Both the position numbers and the translations under genes were made by a program. From NCBI GenBank assembly GCA_021648045.1, contig JAKITM010000052.1, positions 1-14,910 on the forward strand: 14,910 nucleotides of DNA. Direction: 5' to 3'. Below, piece after piece: positions 1-6,515 of this stretch. Each line of letters opens with the position of its first letter. Position 1 is the stretch's first letter. The notes below the pieces were generated by a model. It had not been told where the DNA came from. It searched no databases and saw nothing but the letters and a program-made list of their open reading frames with translations. Origin of the DNA: Lysobacterales bacterium (lineage in GTDB: Bacteria; Pseudomonadota; Gammaproteobacteria; Xanthomonadales; SZUA-36).

Positions 1-79
1 ATAGATATAAGCTGTTTTCTTGGTAGTGTCATGATTTTTCCCCCTTGAGTGTGAATATTGAACTATTAGGGCAAAAAAA

Positions 80-373
80 TCATCGGCTGAATGCTGAATC
101 TGGTGTAGGATATTCTCTATGTGGTGTGGTATGTGGTGTCTGTCCTGAAATGTAGTGGTATGTGGTGTCTGTCCTGAAATGTAGTCCTGAAATGTAGTCC
201 TGAAATGTAGCGTCTAGAGCAGTGTTGCATGTATTACATATAATCGATGATGGAGGAGGAGTTCCATTTCCACCGTCACCCCCCTCATCACCTCCATCTT
301 GAGCATAAGCAAACGTAGCTATAAACCCGAATACAACAACGATTAGGCATTTTAGTGAAATACGAAATAACAC
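80..373 (-). CDS. Small Gly/Asp-rich secreted protein of unknown function
   Basis: I do not recognise this protein. It has 97 residues, starts at GTG (371-373), and is preceded by a strong ribosome site (GGAGG, 382-386) that overlaps the end of the upstream gene, so the two are probably translated together. Residues 1-24 look like a signal peptide ending AYA, followed by a flexible Gly/Asp-rich stretch (26-37), a short Pro run and a CxxC pair (Cys46, Cys49). From about residue 55 the reading frame enters the tandem repeats at 127-210, and everything after that is repeat-derived and low-complexity. Neither repeat unit is a multiple of three, so a change in copy number would change the C-terminus. 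The original gene may have ended earlier, with this tail acquired by repeat invasion. The secreted N-terminal part is credible; function is unknown. Confidence 0.5.
   Translation of the reverse strand: MLFRISLKCLIVVVFGFIATFAYAQDGGDEGGDGGNGTPPPSSIICNTCNTALDATFQDYISGLHFRTDTTYHYISGQTPHTTPHREYPTPDSAFSR
94..126. repeat. Dispersed repeat, copy 1
   Basis: This 33-bp stretch matches 1955-1987 at 27 of 33 positions in the same orientation. It borders directly on the tandem repeats at 127-210 and forms the extreme 3' end of the small secreted-protein gene. The two copies suggest a decayed interspersed repeat family; what mobilised it is not visible here. Confidence 0.5.
127..210. repeat. Nested tandem repeat (29-bp x2, then 13-bp units)
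   Basis: Two perfect 29-bp copies lie at 127-155 and 156-184. The last 13 bases of the second copy, TCCTGAAATGTAG, are then repeated perfectly at 185-197 and 198-210. The core GGTGTCTGTCCTGAAAT resembles, from memory, the GGTGTCTGTCCCTGAATT-type repeats often found near REP-associated tyrosine transposases. No such transposase gene is in the window, so that link is inference only. Confidence 0.8.
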
Positions 374-377
374 TTTT

Positions 378-1196
378 CTACCCTCCTTGGTTTATTAACG
401 CAATGATTTCATGGGCTCTATTCACTACCCACACCTGATCTTCAATTTCCGCCATGCGGAAATATGCTTCAACTGGCTGTGCAGCTGTGAGATTTCCTTG
501 CAAATAAGCCGCCAAGAACCAACTTGCCATGTTATTATCTAAAAATTGGTCCAGAAATGGGTCCTGCCCCGCATGCTCCCGTCTTCGTAACGCCCCATGC
601 AATATGGGCTCAGATGATCCTGAAATTCTCGTGGCCTCAATGGCGTAATAATCACCCTCAGCCCACCGTCGTGCAGAATAGGCCACATTCGCGAGAGCAA
701 GCATGGCTGATGGATCTCCCTTCTGTGCTAGTGCAACAATTTCTTCGATCGAGGTATTATTGGAAAATTTGTTTAACGAATCTGGATCTTGTCTATCTAG
801 ACGCGAATCCTGTTCAATGTAAACCTTGTGACCGCTCTCCGAAACAAAAGCCCGCCCCTTTTCCTCCATTTGTTCCTCCCAAGCCTCGATGTCGCTTTTG
901 AGATTTTCCTGCGTAACAATCTCACTGAGAACAGGAGAGTACGGCTGAGTTGTTTCCGAATGAGGCTGAGAACCGTCTGCAGGGTCTCGGGATGGGGGGG
1001 AAGATGAATTCACTGTAGCCTCAGACCCAAGCTGATTGTTGTCTGGTTGGGGTGAGGGCGCTGGATCGGATACCGCTGTTTCAACAGGTTGGATAAACAA
1101 ATGCTCTTTGTACGACTGAGGCGCTAGGAAGTAGGTAATAGCAATAACAACGATTAACGCTCCAGAAACAGCGGTAAATTTCTTCACTCTCGTCAT
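378..1196 (-). CDS. Membrane-anchored protein with Sel1/TPR-like C-terminus, function unknown
   Basis: I do not recognise this gene. I chose the ATG at 1194-1196 over one nine codons upstream because AGGAAG (1204-1209) sits seven bases before it; this gives 272 residues. Residues 1-7 are basic, 9-25 form one hydrophobic segment (signal anchor), and 38-90 are a Pro/Ser/Asp-rich, disordered linker that should reach into the periplasm. Residues 100-115 are highly charged. Residues 138-272 are alpha-helical with Sel1-like features (EEIVALAQKGDPSAMLALAN, later Ala-rich helices with aromatic residues), so a protein-protein interaction role is plausible. The stop is four bases before the next gene at 373, so the two probably form an operon. 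A pentanucleotide repeat lies 45 bases upstream of the start. Confidence 0.65.
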   Translation of the reverse strand: MTRVKKFTAVSGALIVVIAITYFLAPQSYKEHLFIQPVETAVSDPAPSPQPDNNQLGSEATVNSSSPPSRDPADGSQPHSETTQPYSPVLSEIVTQENLKSDIEAWEEQMEEKGRAFVSESGHKVYIEQDSRLDRQDPDSLNKFSNNTSIEEIVALAQKGDPSAMLALANVAYSARRWAEGDYYAIEATRISGSSEPILHGALRRREHAGQDPFLDQFLDNNMASWFLAAYLQGNLTAAQPVEAYFRMAEIEDQVWVVNRAHEIIALINQGG

Positions 1197-1240
1197 TTTT
1201 AGTCTTCCTTGACCACTGGTCATTCTTCATCTAGGTTTGA

Positions 1241-1259
1241 ACATAACATAACATAACAT
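1241..1259. repeat. Pentanucleotide repeat (ACATA x3.8)
   Basis: ACATA is repeated at 1241-1245, 1246-1250 and 1251-1255, with a partial fourth unit to 1259. It lies 45 bases upstream of the ATG of the minus-strand gene at 378-1196, in its leader or promoter. Short repeats of this kind can change length by slippage and alter spacing. Confidence 0.7.
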
Positions 1260-1650
1260 CTAATGACTAGTACCCAAATCCCCAGAAACCCGAGGACATA
1301 TTGAGCCTCCCCTAGTTGAAACCCGAAACCCGAGAACAGACATCAAATAGAACCATTCCCGTTTTTGCCACGAGCGAAAGTCAGTGATTGCTGACAGGGC
1401 GATGAGTCAATTGACCCAAAAGTGAGGTGGCTGAGCGCAGACCTAGTATGTAGTCTGTGTTTTAAAAACAAACCCATAGCAATAGCTCCGGTTTGCTTTG
1501 CTGATTGAATAATCGGTAAGACAGCCGGTTTTTTATGTTTGATAATCATAAATCTGGAACTTTATAAACACTCCTTTAACTCTATTCTTTTTAGCTGCTG
1601 GAAGCTTGTGTGCTAAACCGTGTTGAGTCGTGTTTAAGGATCAGTTACTT
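1260..1650. other. Intergenic stretch without a supported gene
   Basis: I see no supported gene here. A 68-codon minus-strand open frame (1343-1549) has no clear ribosome site, no recognisable motif and biased composition. Near-duplicate GAAACCCGAG words around 1284-1340 give a weak repeated texture. Promoters for the leftward genes should lie near the left end, but none stands out. Confidence 0.4.
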
Positions 1651-1653
1651 TAA

Positions 1654-1811
1654 TTACTATGCAGTATCGGGCAATATACAGGTGTTGGATGGTTTCAGGA
1701 CAGCGGTGATACGCTTATGGATAAAGGCGATGAGGCGGCAACTATATTGACAAACGCCGGAGTCAACGGGGTAGTTCAGTTCCGTGGCGGAAATTCGTCA
1801 GGTTCATCAAC
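1654..1811 (+). pseudogene. Unrecognised plus-strand coding remnant
   Basis: After a TAA at 1651-1653 an open plus-strand frame runs on with a protein-like composition: it includes GVGWFQDSGDTL, then MDKGDEAATILTNAGV and a VVQFRGG stretch ending in Gly/Ser. It has no start codon with a ribosome site, and runs without a break into the group II intron remnant, where the plausible coding frame changes. I take it for the middle of a former host gene cut by deletion on one side and by the intron on the other. I cannot name the family. Confidence 0.3.
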
Positions 1812-1943
1812 TGGGGTATTCCGAAAGCGCGAGCAATTCATCCATACCCCAACCAGCGGCTGAGTGTTTGACCCGATGTAGGAGCCGTATGTGTTAGTAG
1901 CGCACATAAGGATCTACCGGGTAACCGGTATTCCTACCGTGAC
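1812..1943 (+). mobile_element. 3' remnant of a class C (IIC) group II intron
   Basis: Domain V is seen at 1882-1914: GAGCC, then a TATGTG/CACATA stem around a loop, then GGATC. It is followed directly by a short domain VI (hairpin ACCGG-GTAA-CCGGT) and the sequence TTCCTACCGTGAC, the usual 3' end of class C introns. Just upstream, a frame ending in TGA at 1869-1871 reads GIPKARAIHPYPNQRLSV, which fits the last residues of an intron maturase. The 5' ribozyme domains and almost all of the maturase are absent, so the element cannot splice or move. The left border (about 1812) is only an estimate based on the change of coding frame. Confidence 0.72.
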
Positions 1944-1954
1944 CCTCAGTCGCC

Positions 1955-1987
1955 CTGAAATTGGTGTGGGATGTTTTCTATGTGATG
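1955..1987. repeat. Dispersed repeat, copy 2
   Basis: It matches 94-126 at 27 of 33 positions and begins about a dozen bases after the 3' end of the group II intron remnant. Unlike copy 1, it is not followed by the GGTGTCTGTCC tandem repeats. Confidence 0.5.
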
Positions 1988-2018
1988 GCTGCCACAATTC
2001 ATTGTTTCGGGCAGTAAT

Positions 2019-2858
2019 TCAAGGAATTGTTATAGCATTTTCATTTCTGAAGTTAAGAAACCATTGATAAATATCATGGCCAGCACTTAAATCATAAGTT
2101 CTACGCCATGAGTTATGCCCCACTCCTGGATAAATGACCATACTAGCATCAACTGGCCTGGGTTGCTGGCAAGCCGCTATATTATTGATCGGCCCTGTGG
2201 TCCCACCAACTCCCACAACCCCATCATTATCACCATGAAAAGCCCAAATTGGCACAGTGGCTAACTCACAACCTGCATTGTTGAAAGCACCATTGCCATT
2301 ACCAGCAATCGGCACCATCGCAGCGATTTGAGTATTGGTGTTGTTGCCCAAATAATTCCAACTACCAATCGCACCACAACTGAGTCCGGTTAAATAAACC
2401 CGAGTTGGATTGATGTCATAATTTAACAATGCATAATCAATAAAATCCCTGATTTCATTACTGGAAGTACAACCGCCTCCAGAACGCTGAGGCGAAAGCA
2501 CCACAAAGGGTAGGTCTTCTTGCCAAGACTCATTGTTGATTAATCTCGGCGGGCCATTGGCCAAAACACGATTTAATTGAGAGTCACCATCACCATTTTC
2601 TCCTAAACCATGAATGAACAACAGCAGCGGATACTCCTGCCCTTGGGTCTCATACCCAGGTGGTAAATACTCATAATAGCCTTGTGTGGCAGCAGTTGAT
2701 CCCAATGGCATGGGCGTATGCCGGCTTGAGGGCTCATTATTACCGACTGCAATCACAGGCAAATCAGAAGCTTCGAAATCATTGACAAATATTGTCTGGC
2801 CAATTGAAGCTTGTACCAAGCCAAGTAGACATACCATTGGAACTATTACTCTCAACAT
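2019..2858 (-). CDS. Secreted alpha/beta-hydrolase (PHB depolymerase/dienelactone hydrolase-like esterase)
   Basis: This 279-residue protein starts with a signal peptide (about 1-20, ending ASIGQ). The mature part has the order of an alpha/beta-hydrolase. An oxyanion-hole segment HGLGENGD begins at His83, the nucleophile elbow is GLSCG with Ser160, an acid region HGDND lies at 208-212, and a catalytic His candidate is H248 (GHNSW). The overall pattern resembles polysaccharide-linked carboxylesterases and extracellular PHB-depolymerase-like esterases (LpqC/Esterase_phb type). The substrate cannot be told from the sequence. The N-terminal IFVNDFEASD stretch after the signal peptide resembles short linkers of secreted proteins in other gammaproteobacteria. 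No neighbour shares its direction, so it is probably monocistronic. A -10-like box lies 30 bases upstream. The frame is intact and all three catalytic residues are present. Confidence 0.82.
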   Translation of the reverse strand: MLRVIVPMVCLLGLVQASIGQTIFVNDFEASDLPVIAVGNNEPSSRHTPMPLGSTAATQGYYEYLPPGYETQGQEYPLLLFIHGLGENGDGDSQLNRVLANGPPRLINNESWQEDLPFVVLSPQRSGGGCTSSNEIRDFIDYALLNYDINPTRVYLTGLSCGAIGSWNYLGNNTNTQIAAMVPIAGNGNGAFNNAGCELATVPIWAFHGDNDGVVGVGGTTGPINNIAACQQPRPVDASMVIYPGVGHNSWRRTYDLSAGHDIYQWFLNFRNENAITIP

Positions 2859-2887
2859 ATTTAAAGCCTCACAAAAGAACTTGTAGC

Positions 2888-2893
2888 ATTATA
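2888..2893 (-). promoter_or_regulatory. Candidate -10 box of the secreted hydrolase gene
   Basis: Read on the minus strand this is a perfect TATAAT, 30 bases from the ATG at 2858. The -35 region 17 bases away (GCTAGC) does not fit the consensus. The surrounding sequence is AT-rich, so chance is possible. Confidence 0.35.
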
Positions 2894-3214
2894 ATCTAGT
2901 TAATTTAAGTGCTAGCGTATCATTCTTTCGGTGGTTTGGTCTGAGGCTGTATTAGTAGCCGGCTATGGTTTATCCTCCCGACCTTTTCACCATCAAGTAA
3001 AAGTGTACGGAGATAACCATGACCTGCCGAGCACAGCAGGAAACCGCTGATTACATTAAAGGTCGCTACGGATAGAACGTAGAATGGGCAGGGTGCTAGC
3101 CCCACTGTCTTCCCGGCCCCCGAGCTGGGATCTCAGCAAGAAGCACAACTATTCAACCAAAAACACTCGCTCAAATTCAATCACCCCCGCACATTAGCAA
3201 ACCAAACTAAAATG
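2894..3214. other. Intergenic stretch without a supported gene
   Basis: No convincing gene. A 61-codon minus-strand frame (2920-3105) lacks a ribosome site and any motif. A plus-strand frame between about 2940 and 3045 (reads VAGYGLSSRPFHHQVKVYG) is open but has no start. Either could be debris of an older gene; I cannot identify it. Confidence 0.35.
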
Positions 3215-3234
3215 ACTAATCACTAATCACTAAT
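3215..3234. repeat. 7-bp tandem repeat (ACTAATC x2.9)
   Basis: ACTAATC occurs at 3215-3221 and 3222-3228, followed by ACTAAT to 3234. It ends 11 bases upstream of the FNR-like site of the cbb3 promoter. It may be a slippage product or an upstream regulator site. Confidence 0.5.
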
Positions 3235-3244
3235 AACAAATCAC

Positions 3245-3258
3245 ATGACCCAGATCAG
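3245..3258 (+). promoter_or_regulatory. FNR/ANR-like binding site for the cco operon
   Basis: ATGAC-CCAG-ATCAG matches the FNR consensus TTGAT-N4-ATCAA at 7 of 10 defined positions, including both TGA/TCA cores. Its centre (3251.5) is 61.5 bases from the start expected from the -10 box at 3301-3306. That is the class I spacing used by FNR-type activators. Induction of cbb3 oxidases by FNR/ANR at low oxygen is well established, which supports the call. Confidence 0.6.
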
Positions 3259-3300
3259 CTAAGTCTTTTTTAAAATGGCACTAAGCAGCCATTAGAGGTA

Positions 3301-3306
3301 TATAAT
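3301..3306 (+). promoter_or_regulatory. -10 box of the cco operon promoter
   Basis: A perfect TATAAT, giving an expected start near 3313 and a leader of about 106 bases before ccoN. The -35 region (around 3278-3283, GCACTA) is poor, as expected for an activator-dependent promoter. Confidence 0.55.
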
Positions 3307-3333
3307 GATCTGTGAATGTTAGCTAAAAATCTG

Positions 3334-3347
3334 TTTGTTTAAACAAA
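3334..3347. repeat. Perfect 14-bp palindrome in the ccoN leader
   Basis: TTTGTTTAAACAAA is a perfect palindrome centred between 3340 and 3341, about 28 bases after the predicted transcription start and 72 bases before the ccoN ATG. It has TTG and CAA ends like an FNR box but is two bases shorter, so it is not a normal FNR site. It may be an operator for another regulator. Confidence 0.6.
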
Positions 3348-3418
3348 ATAATAATCAACAGAGAATTACTACATTACATTACCAGTTTGAAATGCTATTT
3401 TCTATAAGGTGCCAATTT

Positions 3419-4834
3419 ATGAGCAACCAAGAAACCTATGATGATAAGGTCGTCCGGCAATTTGCTGTAATGACCGTAGTCTGGGGGATTGTCGGCATGC
3501 TGGTGGGGGTAGTTATTGCCGCCCAGATGCTGTTCCCGGTTCTTAATTTCGATATTCCCTGGCTGACATTCAGTCGACTTCGACCTCTGCATACCAATGC
3601 GGTAATTTTTGCTTTTGGTGGCTCAGCTTTAATGGGCACATCATATTATGTGGTTCAGCGCACCTGTCATGCCGGCTTGTTTATGCCGAAGCTCGCAGCA
3701 TTTACTTTCTGGGGCTGGATGCTGATTATTGTTGCAGCAGCGATTACTTTGCCGCTTGGCATTACCCAAGGTAAAGAATACGCAGAACTGGAATGGCCAA
3801 TTGACATCGCCATCGCCGTGGTTTGGATATCTTATGCGGTGGTGTTTTTCGGTACGATTGTTAAGCGCAAGGTTAAACATATTTATGTGGCCAATTGGTT
3901 TTATGGTGCCTTTATTATCACCGTTGCCGTGTTGCACATCTTTAATAATCTGGCGATACCGGTAACCTGGACTAAGTCTTACCCGATTTATTCCGGGGCG
4001 GTCGATGCCATGGTGCAATGGTGGTATGGGCATAATGCGGTTGGCTTCTTTCTGACCGCCGGCTTCCTCGGCATGATGTATTATTTCGTGCCCAAGCGGG
4101 CAGAGCGCCCAGTTTATTCCTACCGCCTGTCTATCGTGCATTTTTGGGCGCTAATTTCCACTTATATGTGGGCCGGTCCGCATCACCTGCATTACACCTC
4201 GCTGCCGGACTGGATACAGTCAGTTGGTATGGTGTTTTCATTAATTCTGCTGGCACCTAGTTGGGGCGGCATGATCAACGGCATGATGACGCTTTCAGGG
4301 GCCTGGCACAAACTACGCACAGATCCAGTCCTTAAAATGATGATCGTGGCGCTGTCTTTCTACGGCATGTCTACATTTGAAGGCCCGATGATGGCGATCA
4401 AAACAGTCAATGCATTATCACATTACACCGACTGGACCATTGGGCATGTGCACTCCGGTGCGCTGGGCTGGGTAGCGATGATGACCATGGGCTCGCTTTA
4501 TGTGTTAATTCCGCGACTGTATGGTAAAAAAGATATGTACAGCATCAAGCTGATTGATGTACATTTCTGGATATCTACCATTGGTGTGGTTTTGTATATC
4601 GCATCAATGTGGATTGCCGGGGTAATGCAAGGTCTTATGTGGCGCGCGTTCAATGCTGATGGCACGCTGACCTATACCTTTATTGAGTCGCTTTCAGCAA
4701 CTTATCCTTACTATGCCATCAGGCTGCTGGGTGGGGCTATGTTCCTAACCGGTATGTGCATCATGGCATATAACGTATATAAGACCATCAAGGGTTCACA
4801 GCCAGTGTCCATTGTTGTTCCGGACCCGGCATAA
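3419..4834 (+). CDS. ccoN: Cytochrome cbb3 oxidase catalytic subunit I
   Basis: CcoN reduces oxygen to water at a heme b3/CuB centre in the inner membrane and pumps protons. I use the ATG at 3419 (AAGGTG seven bases before it; MSNQETYDD start) instead of one 28 codons upstream, which lies in the leader palindrome region and has no ribosome site. This gives 471 residues, normal for the family, with about 12 membrane helices. Using the numbering of the well-studied Pseudomonas stutzeri protein minus two, all key residues are present: His58 and His345 (low-spin heme b), His343 (heme b3), His205, His255 and His256 (CuB), the cross-linked Tyr249, and Glu321. It is first in the cluster and follows an FNR-like promoter. 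ccoO begins 12 bases after its stop. Confidence 0.97.
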   Translation: MSNQETYDDKVVRQFAVMTVVWGIVGMLVGVVIAAQMLFPVLNFDIPWLTFSRLRPLHTNAVIFAFGGSALMGTSYYVVQRTCHAGLFMPKLAAFTFWGWMLIIVAAAITLPLGITQGKEYAELEWPIDIAIAVVWISYAVVFFGTIVKRKVKHIYVANWFYGAFIITVAVLHIFNNLAIPVTWTKSYPIYSGAVDAMVQWWYGHNAVGFFLTAGFLGMMYYFVPKRAERPVYSYRLSIVHFWALISTYMWAGPHHLHYTSLPDWIQSVGMVFSLILLAPSWGGMINGMMTLSGAWHKLRTDPVLKMMIVALSFYGMSTFEGPMMAIKTVNALSHYTDWTIGHVHSGALGWVAMMTMGSLYVLIPRLYGKKDMYSIKLIDVHFWISTIGVVLYIASMWIAGVMQGLMWRAFNADGTLTYTFIESLSATYPYYAIRLLGGAMFLTGMCIMAYNVYKTIKGSQPVSIVVPDPA

Positions 4835-4846
4835 GGAGGATTCAAC

Positions 4847-5455
4847 ATGTCTCATGAAGTAGTTGAAAAAAACATTGGCCTGATGATGGTGCTTATTGTT
4901 GCTGTAATCAGCGTGGCAGGACTGGTAGAAATTCTACCGTTGGTAGTGCAGAAACACCTGGTTGGCGAGCCTATTGAAGGTATTGAGCCTTACGATGCGC
5001 TGGCATTGGAAGGCCGTGATATATATGTGAAGGAAGGCTGTTACGGCTGTCACTCACAACAAATTCGTCCCTTCGTAAGTGAAACTGAGCGCTACGGGCC
5101 TTATTCTGTTGCCGGTGAGTCTGTATATGACCGCCCGTTCCAGTGGGGTTCTAAACGTACGGGCCCTGATCTTGCCCGAGTCGGCGGTCGTTTCACCGAT
5201 GATTGGCATCGGATTCATTTTAATAGTCCGCGCGATGTAGTGCCTGAGTCGAATATGCCCGGTTATCCCTGGCTGGCTAATAATGAAATTGATGGTGAAA
5301 TCACTACCAGAAAAATGCGCCGTTTGCGCATGCTCGGTGACCCTTACACCGATGATGAGATTGCGGGTGCCGCTAAGGCCGTTGAAGGTAAAACAGAGCT
5401 TGATGCGCTGATACATTACCTGCAGGGCCTTGGTTTGGCCCGTAGTGGGAGGTAA
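4847..5455 (+). CDS. ccoO: Cytochrome cbb3 oxidase mono-heme subunit II
   Basis: CcoO carries one c-type heme that passes electrons from CcoP to CcoN. The 202-residue length is typical. One N-terminal membrane helix (about 11-35) anchors a periplasmic domain with the heme site CYGCH (65-69) and the axial Met137 in the motif NMPGYPW. An ideal ribosome site (AAGGAGGA, 4833-4840) overlaps the ccoN stop codon region, indicating strong, coupled translation. The next gene begins three bases after the stop. Nothing unusual is visible. Confidence 0.97.
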   Translation: MSHEVVEKNIGLMMVLIVAVISVAGLVEILPLVVQKHLVGEPIEGIEPYDALALEGRDIYVKEGCYGCHSQQIRPFVSETERYGPYSVAGESVYDRPFQWGSKRTGPDLARVGGRFTDDWHRIHFNSPRDVVPESNMPGYPWLANNEIDGEITTRKMRRLRMLGDPYTDDEIAGAAKAVEGKTELDALIHYLQGLGLARSGR

Positions 5456-5457
5456 GT

Positions 5458-5628
5458 ATGGATTTGGTTACATTTCGTAGTGCTGTACTGGTCATTTTGT
5501 TCATTACTTTTTGTGTAATGGTGTTCTGGGCTTGGAGCCCTAAACGCAAACAAGAGTTTGAGGAAGCTGCAAATTTGGCAGTAGAAGATGATTTGCCCAA
5601 TACTGAATCTGAGGAGACTCAGCCATGA
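5458..5628 (+). CDS. ccoQ: Cytochrome cbb3 oxidase small subunit CcoQ
   Basis: This 56-residue protein begins MDLVTFRSAVLVILF and has one membrane helix (about 6-25, ending FWAWSPKRKQ), then an acidic cytoplasmic tail rich in Glu and Asp. The helix followed by a W-x-W-S/P-x-x-K pattern and the position between ccoO and ccoP are those of CcoQ (FixQ), which stabilises the complex. GGGAGG just before the start overlaps the ccoO stop region. Its TGA stop (5626-5628) overlaps the ccoP ATG as ATGA, so ccoP is translationally coupled to it. Confidence 0.92.
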   Translation: MDLVTFRSAVLVILFITFCVMVFWAWSPKRKQEFEEAANLAVEDDLPNTESEETQP

Positions 5629-6515
5629 TGTCTACAGCTTGGAGCTGGTTTGTCATAATTGTTACGCTCGCTAACATTTTTGCCTGTTGGTGGTTAATTG
5701 TTTGGGCAACCAAAAACAAAGCCAATAATTCAAAAGAAGGTGATGTAACCGGACATGTTTGGGATGGCGATCTTCAGGAATTAAATAACCCCTTGCCTCG
5801 CTGGTGGTTATATTTGTTTTATTTCACCATAGTATTTGGCTTAGGCTATTTGGCGCTTTATCCTGGCCTGGGGAATTTCAAAGGCTTTCTGAACTGGACG
5901 GAAATCAGTCAGTACAATAATGAGGCCAGAGAGGTGCACGAAGCCCAAATAGCACTTTTTGCCCCGCTTGCGAAGCTGAGCCCTGAAGAATTAATCAAAA
6001 ATGAGCAGGCGCTGTTGACTGGTGGTCGTCTGTTTGCCGCTAACTGCGCAGGTTGTCATGGTTCTGATGCGCGCGGCGCGCGCGGCTTTCCTAATCTAAC
6101 TGATGATGATTGGCTTTATGCGAGTGACTTTGACGGTATAGTAATGTCCATAAGCAATGGCCGTACCGGTGTAATGCCTGCTTGGCAGGCGGCATTAAAT
6201 GATGACGGTGTACAGGAAGTAACTGCTTTTGTAAGACAGCTATCAGGCCAAGATGCCGACTCGCAACTAGCGGCCAAGGGTGAAGCGCGCTACAACATCT
6301 TTTGTGTGGCTTGTCATGGTGTTGAAGGCAAAGGCAACCCGGCTATGGGTGCGCCTAATTTGGCCAACAACATTTGGCTGTATGGTGGTTCAGAAGCAGC
6401 GATATCAGAATCTGTGGCAAACGGACGAATAGGCAAAATGCCCGCACAAAAAGACTTTCTCACGGAAGAAAGAATTCGACTGATTGCGGCGTATGTTTCC
6501 AGTCTGGCGAAATAA
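5625..6515 (+). CDS. ccoP: Cytochrome cbb3 oxidase di-heme subunit III
   Basis: CcoP is the electron entry point of the oxidase, taking electrons from soluble or membrane-bound cytochrome c. The protein has 296 residues. Two N-terminal membrane helices (about 7-28 and 61-79) flank a cytoplasmic loop with the usual HVWDGDLQELNNPLPRWW family signature (44-61). Two cytochrome c domains follow, with heme sites CAGCH (141-145) and CVACH (227-231), and axial Met candidates Met184 (GVMPAW) and Met272 (GKMPAQ). The start overlaps the ccoQ stop, and GAGGAG (5611-5616) serves as ribosome site. Its TAA shares one base with the ATG of the next gene. The two-helix N-terminus is the form known from Pseudomonas. 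Confidence 0.97.
   Translation: MMSTAWSWFVIIVTLANIFACWWLIVWATKNKANNSKEGDVTGHVWDGDLQELNNPLPRWWLYLFYFTIVFGLGYLALYPGLGNFKGFLNWTEISQYNNEAREVHEAQIALFAPLAKLSPEELIKNEQALLTGGRLFAANCAGCHGSDARGARGFPNLTDDDWLYASDFDGIVMSISNGRTGVMPAWQAALNDDGVQEVTAFVRQLSGQDADSQLAAKGEARYNIFCVACHGVEGKGNPAMGAPNLANNIWLYGGSEAAISESVANGRIGKMPAQKDFLTEERIRLIAAYVSSLAK

Noticed and set aside
127..210. CRISPR array
   Set aside because: The repeats are directly adjacent without spacers, and no cas gene is present.
524..901. 125-codon plus-strand frame opposite the Sel1-like gene
   Set aside because: Antisense to a better-supported gene and Pro-rich as expected for a shadow frame.
1343..1549. 68-codon minus-strand open frame
   Set aside because: No ribosome site, no motif, no domain-like pattern, and it lies in a gene-free repeat-rich stretch.
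2920..3105. 61-codon minus-strand open frame with a hydrophobic start
   Set aside because: No ribosome site and no recognisable family; probably chance or old debris.
3335..3418. N-terminal extension of CcoN by 28 residues
   Set aside because: The upstream ATG lies inside the leader palindrome and lacks a ribosome site. The ATG at 3419 has a good one and gives the family's normal N-terminus and residue numbering.
3641..4141. 166-codon minus-strand frame inside ccoN
   Set aside because: Entirely antisense to a certain gene; no independent evidence.
6069..6085. Near-palindromic GCGCGCGGCGCGCGCGG run in ccoP
   Set aside because: Explained by coding for an Asp-Ala-Arg-Gly-Ala-Arg-Gly stretch after the first heme site; no need for another role.
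6374..6514. N-terminal extension of the 126-aa protein into ccoP
   Set aside because: It would overlap ccoP by 141 bases; the ATG sharing a base with the ccoP stop fits the cluster's spacing.
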